DNA of 64,000 nucleotides, taken from the NCBI RefSeq assembly GCF_000255555.1, contig NZ_AGRW01000047.1, forward strand, positions 98,876 through 162,875. Reading direction: 5' to 3'. Position numbers and translations under genes: made by a program. The first letter of the stretch is position 1. Every line of letters begins with the position of its first letter. Source of the DNA: Treponema saccharophilum DSM 2985. Its GTDB lineage: Bacteria > Spirochaetota > Spirochaetia > Treponematales > Treponemataceae. Shown piece after piece: positions 44,988 to 54,026 of this stretch. Under the pieces are notes generated by a model. The model was not told the origin of the DNA, did no database searches, and saw only the letters and a program-made list of their open reading frames with translations.

Positions 44988-45344
44988 TTAGCGGGGATTG
45001 TGGTTTTCTTTGCAGGTTTTTATTGAGGATACCAGCATGGCGATTATTTCTTTTAAATCCGCGGTTAGTTTTTCAACTTGCGGGGGATTTATAATTTCGG
45101 ATTTGGTCAGCACCTCAAGCCAATATTCAGTCTCGTCAGCCTCCTTCAAAGCGATATTCAGCTTGCTTGTAAAATCCGCGCTGCTCTGCGCGTTTTTGCT
45201 CTCGCGTATATTCGCGCCTATACTTGTCCCCGAGCGCAGAATCTGCTTCGAGAGGACATATTCTTTTTTTTCGTCACACAGATACTTATAGAATTTCACA
45301 ATCCGAACCGCAAAATCCAAACTCTTCTCAGCCAATACACCCAT
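44988..45344 (-). CDS. Four-helix bundle protein (23S rRNA intervening-sequence type, 118 aa)
   Basis: A full-length member of the intervening-sequence protein family: [56 protein letters not shown]. The fold is a four-helix bundle that forms pentamers; such genes were first found inside insertions in spirochaete 23S rRNA genes but also occur free in genomes. Here no rRNA is near. The start at 45344 has GGGGGATGAT upstream. Purine-rich repeat tracts lie on both sides, which suggests that gene and tracts moved as a unit. The biological role is unknown. Confidence 0.88.
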   Translation of the reverse strand: MGVLAEKSLDFAVRIVKFYKYLCDEKKEYVLSKQILRSGTSIGANIRESKNAQSSADFTSKLNIALKEADETEYWLEVLTKSEIINPPQVEKLTADLKEIIAMLVSSIKTCKENHNPR

Positions 45345-45363
45345 ATCATCCCCCTGTCTTTTT

Positions 45364-45714
45364 TAAACGGAAAACGGAGAGTGGAGAGCGGAGAGCGGAA
45401 AACGGAGAGCGGAGAGCGGAAATTCTTCCCTCTTTCCACTTTCATCTTTCCACTTTCACCTTTCCACTTTCCGCTTTCACCTTCCCTCTTTCATCTTTCC
45501 ACTTTCATCTTTCCGCTTTCATCTTTCCACTTTCCTCTTTCACCTTTCACCTTTCCGCTTTCACCTTTCACCTTTCCACTTTCACCTTTCCGCTTTCCAC
45601 TTTCACCTTTCCGCTTTCATCTTCCCTCTTTCATCTTTCACCTTTCCGCTTTCATCTTTCACCTTTCCACTTTCATCTTTCCACTTTCATCTTTCCACTT
45701 TCACCTTTCCTGTT
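45364..45714. repeat. Polypurine/polypyrimidine minisatellite, right tract
   Basis: 45364-45420 is purine-rich on the plus strand (GGAGAGCGGAAAAC units); from 45421 to 45714 the strand switches to CTTTCCACTTTCATC/CTTTCCGCTTTCACC units, about 30 copies of roughly 8-11 bases. The two halves are complementary, so they could fold back. The right end runs into the coding part of the transporter at 45673. Confidence 0.88.
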
Positions 45715-46644
45715 GACTGTTATGATTCCGATTGAGACGAGGGCGAGGGAGAGCGCGACGACGACAAGGTTCTGGCCTTTTTCGTGGAGGAAAATCATCG
45801 AAAGGACGACGCCGAAGACGGGGTTCAAGAAGCCGAATATGACGACCTTCGACACGTCGTTGTATTTCAAGAGGATTCCCCACAGAGAGTACGCGCACGC
45901 GCTGATGAACGCGAGGTACGCGATGAGCGCGGTCGATTGCGCCGTGAAGCCGGAAAAACGCCCGCCCGCAAAGAATCCCGCGGCAATCATCACGAGCCCG
46001 CCGACAACGAACTGCCATCCGGAAAGCATCACCGGATTCTCGGTTTTCGAGAAGTATTTGGAAAAGCCGCCGGAAAATCCGTAGCAGATGCTCGAAATGA
46101 AAATGAATCCCTCGCCAAAGAACGAGACGCTGTAGTCGGAGCCGCTGCTCCCGAACGCGTTGACGAGCGCGACGCCCGCAAAACCGACGGCGCACCCGAC
46201 TACTTTCAGCGCGCTGAGCTTCTCCTGGCGGAAGACGAAAACGGCAATCAGAAGCGAGGCGAAGACGTTCGTCGAAATCGTGAGCGCGCTCGTCACGCCG
46301 GATGCCCTCGTCAGCCCCCCGTAAAAGAAAAAATACTGCACGACCGTCTGGAAAAGGGAGAGCACGCAGACTTTTCCCCATGCCGAGGCGGAACGAGGAC
46401 GAAGGAATTTCCGCTCCATCGCGCTTCCGACAGCGACGGCAAGAATCCCCGCGAGGAAAAACCTGACGCCGGCAAAGAGGATGACCGTCGCAGTGTCGCT
46501 CGGGGCGATGGAGAAGAGCGAGTACCCGATTTTTATGCACGGGGTCGCGCTTCCCCACAAAAAGCTGCAGAACGATGCCGCAAGCGCGACAAACCAAATC
46601 GAAGAAAGCACCGGGCTTTCCTTTTTTTCTATATTGTTATCCAT
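45673..46644 (-). CDS. EamA-family (DMT) membrane transporter (323 aa)
   Basis: Ten hydrophobic segments in two halves fit the drug/metabolite transporter superfamily: [65 protein letters not shown], then [18 protein letters not shown] and [19 protein letters not shown] in the second half. The start at 46644 ([10 protein letters not shown]) is preferred; further upstream the frame is not protein-like. The last dozen residues ([11 protein letters not shown]) are encoded by the minisatellite tract, so the natural C-terminus seems to have been replaced or extended. The substrate cannot be told; relatives export amino acids or other small molecules. Confidence 0.85.
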   Translation of the reverse strand: MDNNIEKKESPVLSSIWFVALAASFCSFLWGSATPCIKIGYSLFSIAPSDTATVILFAGVRFFLAGILAVAVGSAMERKFLRPRSASAWGKVCVLSLFQTVVQYFFFYGGLTRASGVTSALTISTNVFASLLIAVFVFRQEKLSALKVVGCAVGFAGVALVNAFGSSGSDYSVSFFGEGFIFISSICYGFSGGFSKYFSKTENPVMLSGWQFVVGGLVMIAAGFFAGGRFSGFTAQSTALIAYLAFISACAYSLWGILLKYNDVSKVVIFGFLNPVFGVVLSMIFLHEKGQNLVVVALSLALVSIGIITVNRKGESGKMKVER

Positions 46645-46852
46645 GCCCGCAAGTCTACCAAAAAAAACGGGAAAAACGCACCTGTTTTTTCGGGACGGCA
46701 GCCATTGGAAGCAGATTTTTGACAATTCACAAGCGAATAATTGCGATTCCGTTTTATTTTTTCCGAATTCCGTGTTAAAACTAAGATAATTTCAAAAAAG
46801 TCCTGAGGAATTCTCTTACGCGGCATTTCCCTCAGAAGACGGGGGCATTTTT

Positions 46853-49800
46853 ATGGGCGTTCGTAATTTCACGAATACAGATTTCAGCAAGAAATACATC
46901 CAGAACAGCCTTTCCCTTGTTCCTGGCGGTTTTCTGATTTACCGGGCGGACGAAAGCGAGGAGATTCTTTTCGCCAACCGCACGCTGCTCGACATTTTCG
47001 AATGCGAGACCGACGAGCAGTTCTTCGAGATTACGGGGGGAACGTTCAAGGGACTTGTCTATTCCGAAGATTTGCAGGATGTGGAGTACAGCATAAAGCT
47101 CCAGGCGAACGCGGGCGGCGACCCGCACGACCACAACCATTACAGGATTATGACGCGCTCGGGAAAGCTCAAGTACGTCGAGGATTTCGGGAGGCTGTAC
47201 GACGACCCGGACGAGGGGCTTCTCTATTACGTTTTCGTCACGAGCACGCACAACAAGGTCGATGTCCTGACGGGGCTTCCGAGCAGATGGCTTTTCATGA
47301 AGCTCGCCGAGCATTGGGGGCAGAAGGCAACCGAGGACGGCGGGCACCCGATTGTCATCTCGTTCGACTTCACGGGGATGAAAAGCTACAACAACAGGAT
47401 GGGGCTCGACGCGGGCGACAAGATTCTGACGACATTCGCCGAAATTCTGCGGAACAATTTCGGGAGCGACCGGTGCTCGCGGTTCGGCGAGGACCATTTC
47501 TACGCGTTCTGCGACGACAGCGACTCCGACCACATTCTCGACAGCGTGATAATCGACTTCAACACGAGCGCGACAAACGCGCAGAGCCTTCCGATACGAA
47601 TCGGCATCTCGCCGTTCAACCCGGACATTTCGATGAACATCGCGTGCAACAGGGCGAAAGCCGCCGCCGATTCCCTCAAGGGAACGCAGGAGACGAGCTG
47701 CGCCCGATTCAACGAAATAATGTCGAAGTCAATCTGGAAACGGGAATACATCATCTCGCACATACACCAGGCGATAAACGAAAGATGGGTCGATCCGCAT
47801 TACCAGCCCGTCGTCCGCACGCTCAACGGGAGGCTCTGCAACCTCGAGGCGCTCGCGCGGTGGCGCGACCCCATCCACGGGATAATTCCGCCGGCCGACT
47901 TCATCCCGATTCTCGAGGAGAACGGGCTTTCGTACAAGCTCGACATGTACATCGTAGAGCGCGTCGTCACGATGCTGCAGCACAGGCTCAAGGAAGGGCT
48001 TCCCGTCGTCCCGATTTCGGTGAACATATCGCGCTCGGATTTCGACTACTGCGACCCGGTCAAGCTGATATCCGATTCCTGCGACGCGCACGATGTCCGG
48101 CACAACCTGATTGCGGTGGAGATTACCGAAAGCGCGCTGATGAGCGACCAGGAGACAATCCGCACCGCGATAGAGCGCTTCCACGCGGCGGGGTTCGAGG
48201 TATGGATGGACGACTTCGGGAGCGGCTACTCGTCGCTGAACGTCCTCAAGGATTTCGATTTCGACGAGATAAAAATCGACATGGCGTTCCTCAGGGACTT
48301 CAACGAGCGCTCGCGCAAAATCGTGACGATGGCGGTCAAGATGGCGAAATCGCTCGGCATACACACGCTCGCCGAGGGCGTCGAGACGGAGGAGCACATC
48401 GACTTCCTCAAAAGCATCGGGTGCGAGCGTATTCAGGGATATTACTACGGCAAGCCCGATGCCATCACCGACCAGCTCCAGCACCTCAAGCAGAACGGCA
48501 TAACGTTCGAGTCGAGGGAGACGGCGACGTTCTACCAGAAGACGGGGCTGCTCGACTTCGACTCGAAAACGCCGCTCGCGCTTTTCTTCTTCGACGGGAA
48601 ATGCTTCACGCCGATTTTCATGAACAGCGAGTACACCGAAGAGATTGCGATTGCCAGCGAGGGCGAGTCGCAGTCGATAGAGACGTACATGAACAGCGGG
48701 AATTCCGTGCTCGGGCGGAAATTCAGGGCGCTTGCTGAAAAGACAATCAACACGGCGAAGACGGAGACGATGACGTTCGTCGTCAACAGCAAGTATTTCC
48801 ATTTCTCGTTCACGCTCGTCGCCTCCTCCCGTCACGGAAGCATGCTGTCCGCCTCGATAGACGGCTCCGCATACGAGGAGCACAAGCAGGTACGCCGGTT
48901 CGACGAGGTGATACGGAACATAACGTCCGGATACGAGAGCATCTACCTCATCGACATCGAGTCCGACAGGCGCACGGTCATAATAAGCAGCCTGCCGAAC
49001 GAGGACGAGGGCGATGTCGTCTACGGGCTCGAGGATTTCTACTCGCATTACGACAGGAGGTACATCCATGTCGACGACCTTGAGCGGTTCAGGAAGGCGA
49101 TGTGCATCCCGAGCATCGAGGAGCGGTTCCGGGATTCAGGGCGGGTAAGCTACACGGAGATTTTTCCCGTCAAAAAAACGGACGGGAACTACGAGTGGAC
49201 GGCATTCCTCATCATAAAAATCCCCGACTCAAAGAAAATCAACTTCCTCATATGCGTGAAGCGGAGCGAGATTGAGGACCAGCGCGACAAGAAATCGACA
49301 ATCGAGCGTCTCATAAACCTGAACGGCATCGAGCTCGACCCGCAGGCGACAGCCGTCGCGGACTGGTGGAATTCGATGATTTTGGAGTCGGACGCGAAAT
49401 TCTTCTGGAAAGACACAAAAAGGCGGTTCCTCGGCGCGAGCCGCGCGTTCCTCGACTATTACGGAATGAGGAGCAGCCGCGAGCTGCTCGGAAAAACGGA
49501 CGAGGAAATGGGATGGCACGTGAACGACTCGCCGTACCGCAGCGACGAGATGGACGTCCTAGAAAAAGGCGTGCTCATAACGAACTCGCCGGGAATCAAC
49601 ATCGTGAAAGGCATTCCACGGCAGATACTCACGACGAAATTCCCGGCATACCACGACGGGAAAATAATCGGGCTTATGGGGCATTTTCTGGACGTGGAGC
49701 AGGACATAAAAAAGAGGGACAGCGCCGCATGGGGCAATTCCGTCGACGGGAAAACGGGGCTTCTGGATTCGACGGGAATGCTCGCGACGCTGATAGAGCT

Positions 49801-52612
49801 AGACAAAAACCTGCGGCAGAACAACGAGGACTTCACGTTCGTCATGATGAAAATCCACGGCCACGACGAATTCATCCAGACGCACAGCGCGAACATCGCC
49901 GACAGCATCACCTGCGAAATCACGCGCGCCATAAAATCATCATTCCCCGACACCGCGGTCATCGCGCGCAATTCAGGCTCCGGCTTCTCTGCCGTGATGC
50001 GCGGCGCGCCTCAAAGCGAGGTCAAGAAAATCACGCGGGAATGCCAGGCGCGCATCGCCCGCATAACATCGGTGGAGGGATACGACTGCTCGCTCAAAAT
50101 GCTCTACGGAATAGCGCGCGGCTCCGAGGACGTCTCCATATTGCGGATTTTGGACAAGGCGGGCAAACGGCTTGAGGAATACGACGAGGAAGAATCAGCC
50201 TTCAGCGAGGGCAAAGAAATCGTCCCCGACATCTACAACGACATCCCGATTCCGTTCATCATCGTCCAAGGAGTGAAGGACGACAGCGGGGAAATAACGG
50301 GCGCGAAATACCTTTTCGCGAACCAGAAATACTGCGAGCTGATGACGAATTCGAAGGCAAACCTCATCGGAAATGACTACATGAAGCTTTTCCCGCGCAA
50401 CGACAAGAAGTGGCTTGAGTACGCGAGGCGGGCGATGAAAGGCGAGTACGTCAGCGGCAAGCTGTTCGGCGGAACGATGAAGCACTGGCTCAAGTTCACG
50501 ATGATGCCCGCGGAACTTCCGGACTCGTGCGCCATCGTAATGGACATCATCGACAAGGAGATGCAGGACATCGAGCGGAATTCAATCGCGCAGAACACGA
50601 TGAACGCCATCCTCGGCATCGCCGCGACGCTGAAAAAAGAAAAAGACTACAATGTCGCCGTAAACAAGGCGATACTGGAGCTCGGGACGATTCTCAAAGC
50701 GGACAGGCTCTACATATTCACGACGGACAGGCGCACGTTCACGAACCCGTTCGAATGGTGCAAGAACGGAGTTCCATCCGAAATCAGGAACAGGCAGAAT
50801 TTGCGGTACAAGTACCTCGCAGCATGGGAGAAAATCATAGAGAAAGACGGGCTCGTGAACATAAAGGACGTGAACCTCCTCAAGCACGAATACCCGACCG
50901 TCTACAACTATTTCAAGTCACGCGAAATAGAACGGCTGATAGCGGCGCCCCTCTACATGAACGACGAGCTTTTCGGCTACCTCTGCGCGGACAACTACTC
51001 GCTGACATCGCAGACGGACACGAAAATGATGATGGATGCCTCCGCGCACATGATTGCCGACAGGCTCATGATGGAAAAAATCCTCGACGAGCGGAATTCG
51101 GCTGTCGACGAGAAGAACGCGCTGCGCAAATCGCTCATGATAGACTCAATCTGCATGGAAGTCTCGCGGATTCTCACGACGAACCTCGACTACAGGCATG
51201 CCGTCAACGAGGCGATTTCGGTAATAGGAACGGAGCTCGACTGCGACCGCGTGTTCGTAATGACAAAAATCGGGGACAAAATCAGCAACACGTTCGAATG
51301 GTGCAACAAGGATATCGAGAGCGTAATCGACAAATGGCAGAACATCGATTTTTCGTCATACGTAAAGGATTCCAGCAGCTCGGCGAAGAACTGGACGAGC
51401 TCGATAATCGAGGACATAAGCATGTTCAAGCCGGACATCCCGGTGCGGTACGAGCTCATGAGGGAATCGAAAATCGAGCGCGTCATCGAGACGCCCGTCT
51501 ACAACCACGGAAAGCTTTCAGGCTTCATCGGAATCGACAACTACTCGAAATGCGACACTGACGAAGCGCGGCGCCTCCTTGAGATAACGGCGCGGCACCT
51601 CGGAAGCAGGAGCGAAATTCACCGGCTGAGGAAAATCACGAGCGACGCGAGCTCAATCGAAAAGCTCAGGGCAACGACGAAGGAAATACTCGAGCTGACG
51701 ACGAAAATCGAATCCGCGAAGGGCGGAAACGATGAAATCATACTGAAAAGCTACGAGCAGCTTCCGATTCCATGCGCGCTCGTGAAAATCATAATGAACG
51801 ACACCGGCTCGTTCACGCAGGATTTGGAATACATATTCGTCAACGAGGCGTACTGCAGGTTCATCAAACGGCCGCGGGAGAGCATAATCGGCAGGAAGTA
51901 CACGGACATATACATCGTCTCCGACCCGCAGCTCAAAAGCGATTTCTACAAGGCGACCGTCTTCGGCGAGCCTGTCACCGACCAGCGTTTCCACGATTTG
52001 AGCGGCCATTGGGTCGAGACATCGATAGTGCCGCTTTCAGCGCGCGGATTCTGCTGCATCACCATCAATATCATCGATTCTGACCACAGAAAGATAATGA
52101 CGCAGAAGAACAGGCTCAAGATGGACGAGGTAATCCTCAACGTCGCGAAAATGCTGACCGTGCGGAGAAACGAGCACGGAATCATACGGGAGGCGCTCAA
52201 GGAGATGGGCAGGATACTTTCCGCCGAACATATCTTCCTCCTGTCTCTGGAGGAGGACAAATTCACGGTCGAATACGATTTTGCCTCGACGGGAATAACG
52301 CCGATTACGGAAAAATTCAGGGGCTTCCCGAGAATACACGTGCACAAGCCGACCATCTCCGGCGGAATGGAGGCGGGACACAGGATTTTCGACAGCCTCG
52401 ACGCGATAAAGGAAGCCGACTACGAGCTGTACGACTACATACGCAGCGCGAACGTCAGGAACATGATACAGGCGCCCATTTTCTCGGGGAACACGCTCGG
52501 CGGGTATATCGGCGTCGGGAATTTCAACGAGAAGAAAAAGGCGGAGATAAAGATGATTCTCTCGAACGTCTCCGTCTTCTTCGCCGGCATCCTTCCCGAG
52601 GCGCAGCTCTGA
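46853..52612 (+). CDS. Giant PAS/GGDEF/EAL/GAF signalling protein (1919 aa)
   Basis: Order: PAS (about 15-120), GGDEF fold with a lost signature (SRFGEDHFYAF, ~205), EAL (295-545) with all catalytic marks (NLEALARW, VEITESAL, MDDFGSGYSSLNVL, EIKIDMAFL, AEGVETEEH, IQGYYYGKP). It continues with unassigned/PAS-like 570-850, PAS 860-965 (DAKFFWKDTKRRFLGASRAF), a second, degenerate GGDEF fold 970-1120 (NSGSGFSAVM), PAS 1130-1245, GAF 1260-1410, GAF 1430-1590, PAS 1615-1725 and GAF 1740-1915. The two central GAFs are alike (FTNPFEWCKNGV / ISNTFEWCNKDI). No membrane span is seen. It should be a c-di-GMP phosphodiesterase, with EAL near the N-terminus and the sensors behind it, the reverse of the usual order. 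GGGGG precedes the ATG by eight bases. Confidence 0.88.
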   Translation: MGVRNFTNTDFSKKYIQNSLSLVPGGFLIYRADESEEILFANRTLLDIFECETDEQFFEITGGTFKGLVYSEDLQDVEYSIKLQANAGGDPHDHNHYRIMTRSGKLKYVEDFGRLYDDPDEGLLYYVFVTSTHNKVDVLTGLPSRWLFMKLAEHWGQKATEDGGHPIVISFDFTGMKSYNNRMGLDAGDKILTTFAEILRNNFGSDRCSRFGEDHFYAFCDDSDSDHILDSVIIDFNTSATNAQSLPIRIGISPFNPDISMNIACNRAKAAADSLKGTQETSCARFNEIMSKSIWKREYIISHIHQAINERWVDPHYQPVVRTLNGRLCNLEALARWRDPIHGIIPPADFIPILEENGLSYKLDMYIVERVVTMLQHRLKEGLPVVPISVNISRSDFDYCDPVKLISDSCDAHDVRHNLIAVEITESALMSDQETIRTAIERFHAAGFEVWMDDFGSGYSSLNVLKDFDFDEIKIDMAFLRDFNERSRKIVTMAVKMAKSLGIHTLAEGVETEEHIDFLKSIGCERIQGYYYGKPDAITDQLQHLKQNGITFESRETATFYQKTGLLDFDSKTPLALFFFDGKCFTPIFMNSEYTEEIAIASEGESQSIETYMNSGNSVLGRKFRALAEKTINTAKTETMTFVVNSKYFHFSFTLVASSRHGSMLSASIDGSAYEEHKQVRRFDEVIRNITSGYESIYLIDIESDRRTVIISSLPNEDEGDVVYGLEDFYSHYDRRYIHVDDLERFRKAMCIPSIEERFRDSGRVSYTEIFPVKKTDGNYEWTAFLIIKIPDSKKINFLICVKRSEIEDQRDKKSTIERLINLNGIELDPQATAVADWWNSMILESDAKFFWKDTKRRFLGASRAFLDYYGMRSSRELLGKTDEEMGWHVNDSPYRSDEMDVLEKGVLITNSPGINIVKGIPRQILTTKFPAYHDGKIIGLMGHFLDVEQDIKKRDSAAWGNSVDGKTGLLDSTGMLATLIELDKNLRQNNEDFTFVMMKIHGHDEFIQTHSANIADSITCEITRAIKSSFPDTAVIARNSGSGFSAVMRGAPQSEVKKITRECQARIARITSVEGYDCSLKMLYGIARGSEDVSILRILDKAGKRLEEYDEEESAFSEGKEIVPDIYNDIPIPFIIVQGVKDDSGEITGAKYLFANQKYCELMTNSKANLIGNDYMKLFPRNDKKWLEYARRAMKGEYVSGKLFGGTMKHWLKFTMMPAELPDSCAIVMDIIDKEMQDIERNSIAQNTMNAILGIAATLKKEKDYNVAVNKAILELGTILKADRLYIFTTDRRTFTNPFEWCKNGVPSEIRNRQNLRYKYLAAWEKIIEKDGLVNIKDVNLLKHEYPTVYNYFKSREIERLIAAPLYMNDELFGYLCADNYSLTSQTDTKMMMDASAHMIADRLMMEKILDERNSAVDEKNALRKSLMIDSICMEVSRILTTNLDYRHAVNEAISVIGTELDCDRVFVMTKIGDKISNTFEWCNKDIESVIDKWQNIDFSSYVKDSSSSAKNWTSSIIEDISMFKPDIPVRYELMRESKIERVIETPVYNHGKLSGFIGIDNYSKCDTDEARRLLEITARHLGSRSEIHRLRKITSDASSIEKLRATTKEILELTTKIESAKGGNDEIILKSYEQLPIPCALVKIIMNDTGSFTQDLEYIFVNEAYCRFIKRPRESIIGRKYTDIYIVSDPQLKSDFYKATVFGEPVTDQRFHDLSGHWVETSIVPLSARGFCCITINIIDSDHRKIMTQKNRLKMDEVILNVAKMLTVRRNEHGIIREALKEMGRILSAEHIFLLSLEEDKFTVEYDFASTGITPITEKFRGFPRIHVHKPTISGGMEAGHRIFDSLDAIKEADYELYDYIRSANVRNMIQAPIFSGNTLGGYIGVGNFNEKKKAEIKMILSNVSVFFAGILPEAQL

Positions 52613-52662
52613 TTCCCCCCGCCATCACGAAAACAGTTTTTTGAGATGGAGCAGCACCATGG

Positions 52663-52830
52663 ATGGGAATTCTTTCCGAGGTGACGAGGCGCATACGGCA
52701 AAACATGGACGTGATGACGAGAAGCGTCACTGGCATAACGGCGGCCGTAAACGGAGTGACAGACTCGTCGGACAAGAACATCCACGACACGAAGAAGCTT
52801 TCCGAAAAAATCGACGCGTTCGAGCTGTAG
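52663..52830 (+). pseudogene. C-terminal remnant of a methyl-accepting chemotaxis protein
   Basis: A 55-codon frame reads MGILSEVTRRIRQNMDVMTR, SVTGITAAVNGVTDSSDKN and ends KKLSEKIDAFEL. The heptad pattern and the final hydrophobic-charged tail match the end of spirochaete chemotaxis receptors; the rest of the receptor is absent. Also read as a small gene it has no ribosome site. Lies between the giant EAL gene and the minus-strand gene at 52834. Confidence 0.55.
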
Positions 52831-52833
52831 AGT

Positions 52834-53745
52834 TCAGAACAAGTCGAGCGCCGAGTCGAGGTACACAGCCTCGCGGACCTCAAGCTGACGCTCCGGCCTC
52901 GTCATGTAGTGGAGGATGAATTCCAGCAGGACGGCGCTCCCCAGCCCGCGCCCCTCAATCTTGAAATTCGAGAAGCCCATCGGAACGTATTTCCCGACGA
53001 TGTCGCCGACGCCGATGAACGCGGGGCTTCTCATCGCGCGCGAGAACTTGTACTCGCCCCCCGCACACCGGTGCCCGTCGTCGCGCTCCCCCAGGTTCTT
53101 CCGGCTCACGCTCTCATAGCACGCCTTCCGGCGCGCGCAGGTGACGGGGCAGCATTCGTTGCAGAGGAACTCGACCTTGTCCTTCAGCTCCCGTGGCAGG
53201 GCGCCGAGGGAGCCGAACGATTTGTTGAGGCGGAAGTCGGGGACGACGAAGCTGAATTCGCCGCGGCGGAGCTCAGCCTCAAAATCAGCGAATTCCGTGA
53301 GGACTTTCGTCGTCGAGGAGACGAGATACAAATCCGGGTATTTTTCCGCCAAATACCGTGCGAGCAGGTCGGAATGGACAATCGCGCCGCCGCCCGCAGA
53401 AGCCTTTGAGAACGTCCGGCAGAGCGCGTTGCATTTTCTGTCGGAGAGGTGCTCCGCCCGCAGAAGGGAGTTGCTGAACGTGAGCCTGGGGGAAATGCCG
53501 TGAGCATCCACAAGGGCGAGCGCCTCTTCCGCATCCGCCTCCCCGAACCCGCACCTTCCCCCGCCCCACAGGCAGTCCGCCGGCGCCCCATAAACCGAGC
53601 CTATGTCGCACCACGGATAGAAAAATTCGCGCCGCTCCCTGAACAGCGGAAGGAACACCTCGTAAAACGAATCGAATTCGAAAAGCCCGGGAAGATGGAA
53701 ATGAACCTTCGCCGCGCCGGAACAATTGCCGCCATCTGCTTTCAT
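52834..53745 (-). CDS. Conserved cysteine-rich protein of unknown function (303 aa)
   Basis: The ATG at 53745 (MKADGGNCSG) gives the most protein-like start; the frame above it is low in complexity. Marked features are HFHLPGLFEF, IGSVYGAPADCLWGGGRCGF, RLTFSNSLL, a cysteine cluster at about 200-235 (FLCNECCPVTCARRKACYES) and GFSNFKIEGR. I recall similar proteins in gut bacteria annotated as hypothetical; GFSNFKIEGR and the TIM-barrel-like strand pattern suggest a distant link to U32 peptidases, and the cysteines could hold a metal cluster as in that group. This is a guess from pattern only. It is expressed alone, with the DNA as GC-rich as its neighbours. Confidence 0.65.
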   Translation of the reverse strand: MKADGGNCSGAAKVHFHLPGLFEFDSFYEVFLPLFRERREFFYPWCDIGSVYGAPADCLWGGGRCGFGEADAEEALALVDAHGISPRLTFSNSLLRAEHLSDRKCNALCRTFSKASAGGGAIVHSDLLARYLAEKYPDLYLVSSTTKVLTEFADFEAELRRGEFSFVVPDFRLNKSFGSLGALPRELKDKVEFLCNECCPVTCARRKACYESVSRKNLGERDDGHRCAGGEYKFSRAMRSPAFIGVGDIVGKYVPMGFSNFKIEGRGLGSAVLLEFILHYMTRPERQLEVREAVYLDSALDLF

Positions 53746-53915
53746 ACAAGCCAAGCATACTACCCCAACGCGCCCCCCAAAGGAAGCCCGCCTCCCAGAA
53801 AAAAAAACACGCCCCCTCCATAAATCAACACGCAAAAATCAAACCGGGTTTTTCCGCGCCGCCGCTCGGTAAAAACAAAGTCCCTCCAACCAGCAGGAAA
53901 ACATGTCGAGTGTAT

Positions 53916-53971
53916 GGTTAGGGACTTCTTTGACCGAATTGTGCTAACATCTGCGAGTTTTGTCCCTAACC
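53916..53971. promoter_or_regulatory. Inverted repeat and shared motif before the carbohydrate locus
   Basis: GGTTAGGGAC (53916-53925) and GTCCCTAACC (53962-53971) are a perfect 10-base inverted repeat 36 bases apart, about 55 bases upstream of the lipoprotein start at 54027. Between the arms, at 53930-53947, is TTGACCGAATTGTGCTAA, almost the same as 58835-58852 before the beta-barrel genes. This may be a regulator site or an RNA hairpin; which one is not decidable by eye. Confidence 0.45.
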
Positions 53972-54026
53972 TATTGCAAAACGGAATCGTAAAATAGAGA
54001 AAGATTAGCAACGGACAGGAGGTTTT

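Noticed and set aside
45224..46084. Plus-strand frame through the CTTTCCACTTTCATC tract
   Set aside because: Low-complexity [11 protein letters not shown] repeats; translation of a minisatellite, not a gene.
47729..49069. Long minus-strand frame opposite the giant EAL gene
   Set aside because: Shadow frame; low-complexity composition, while the plus frame has clear EAL motifs.
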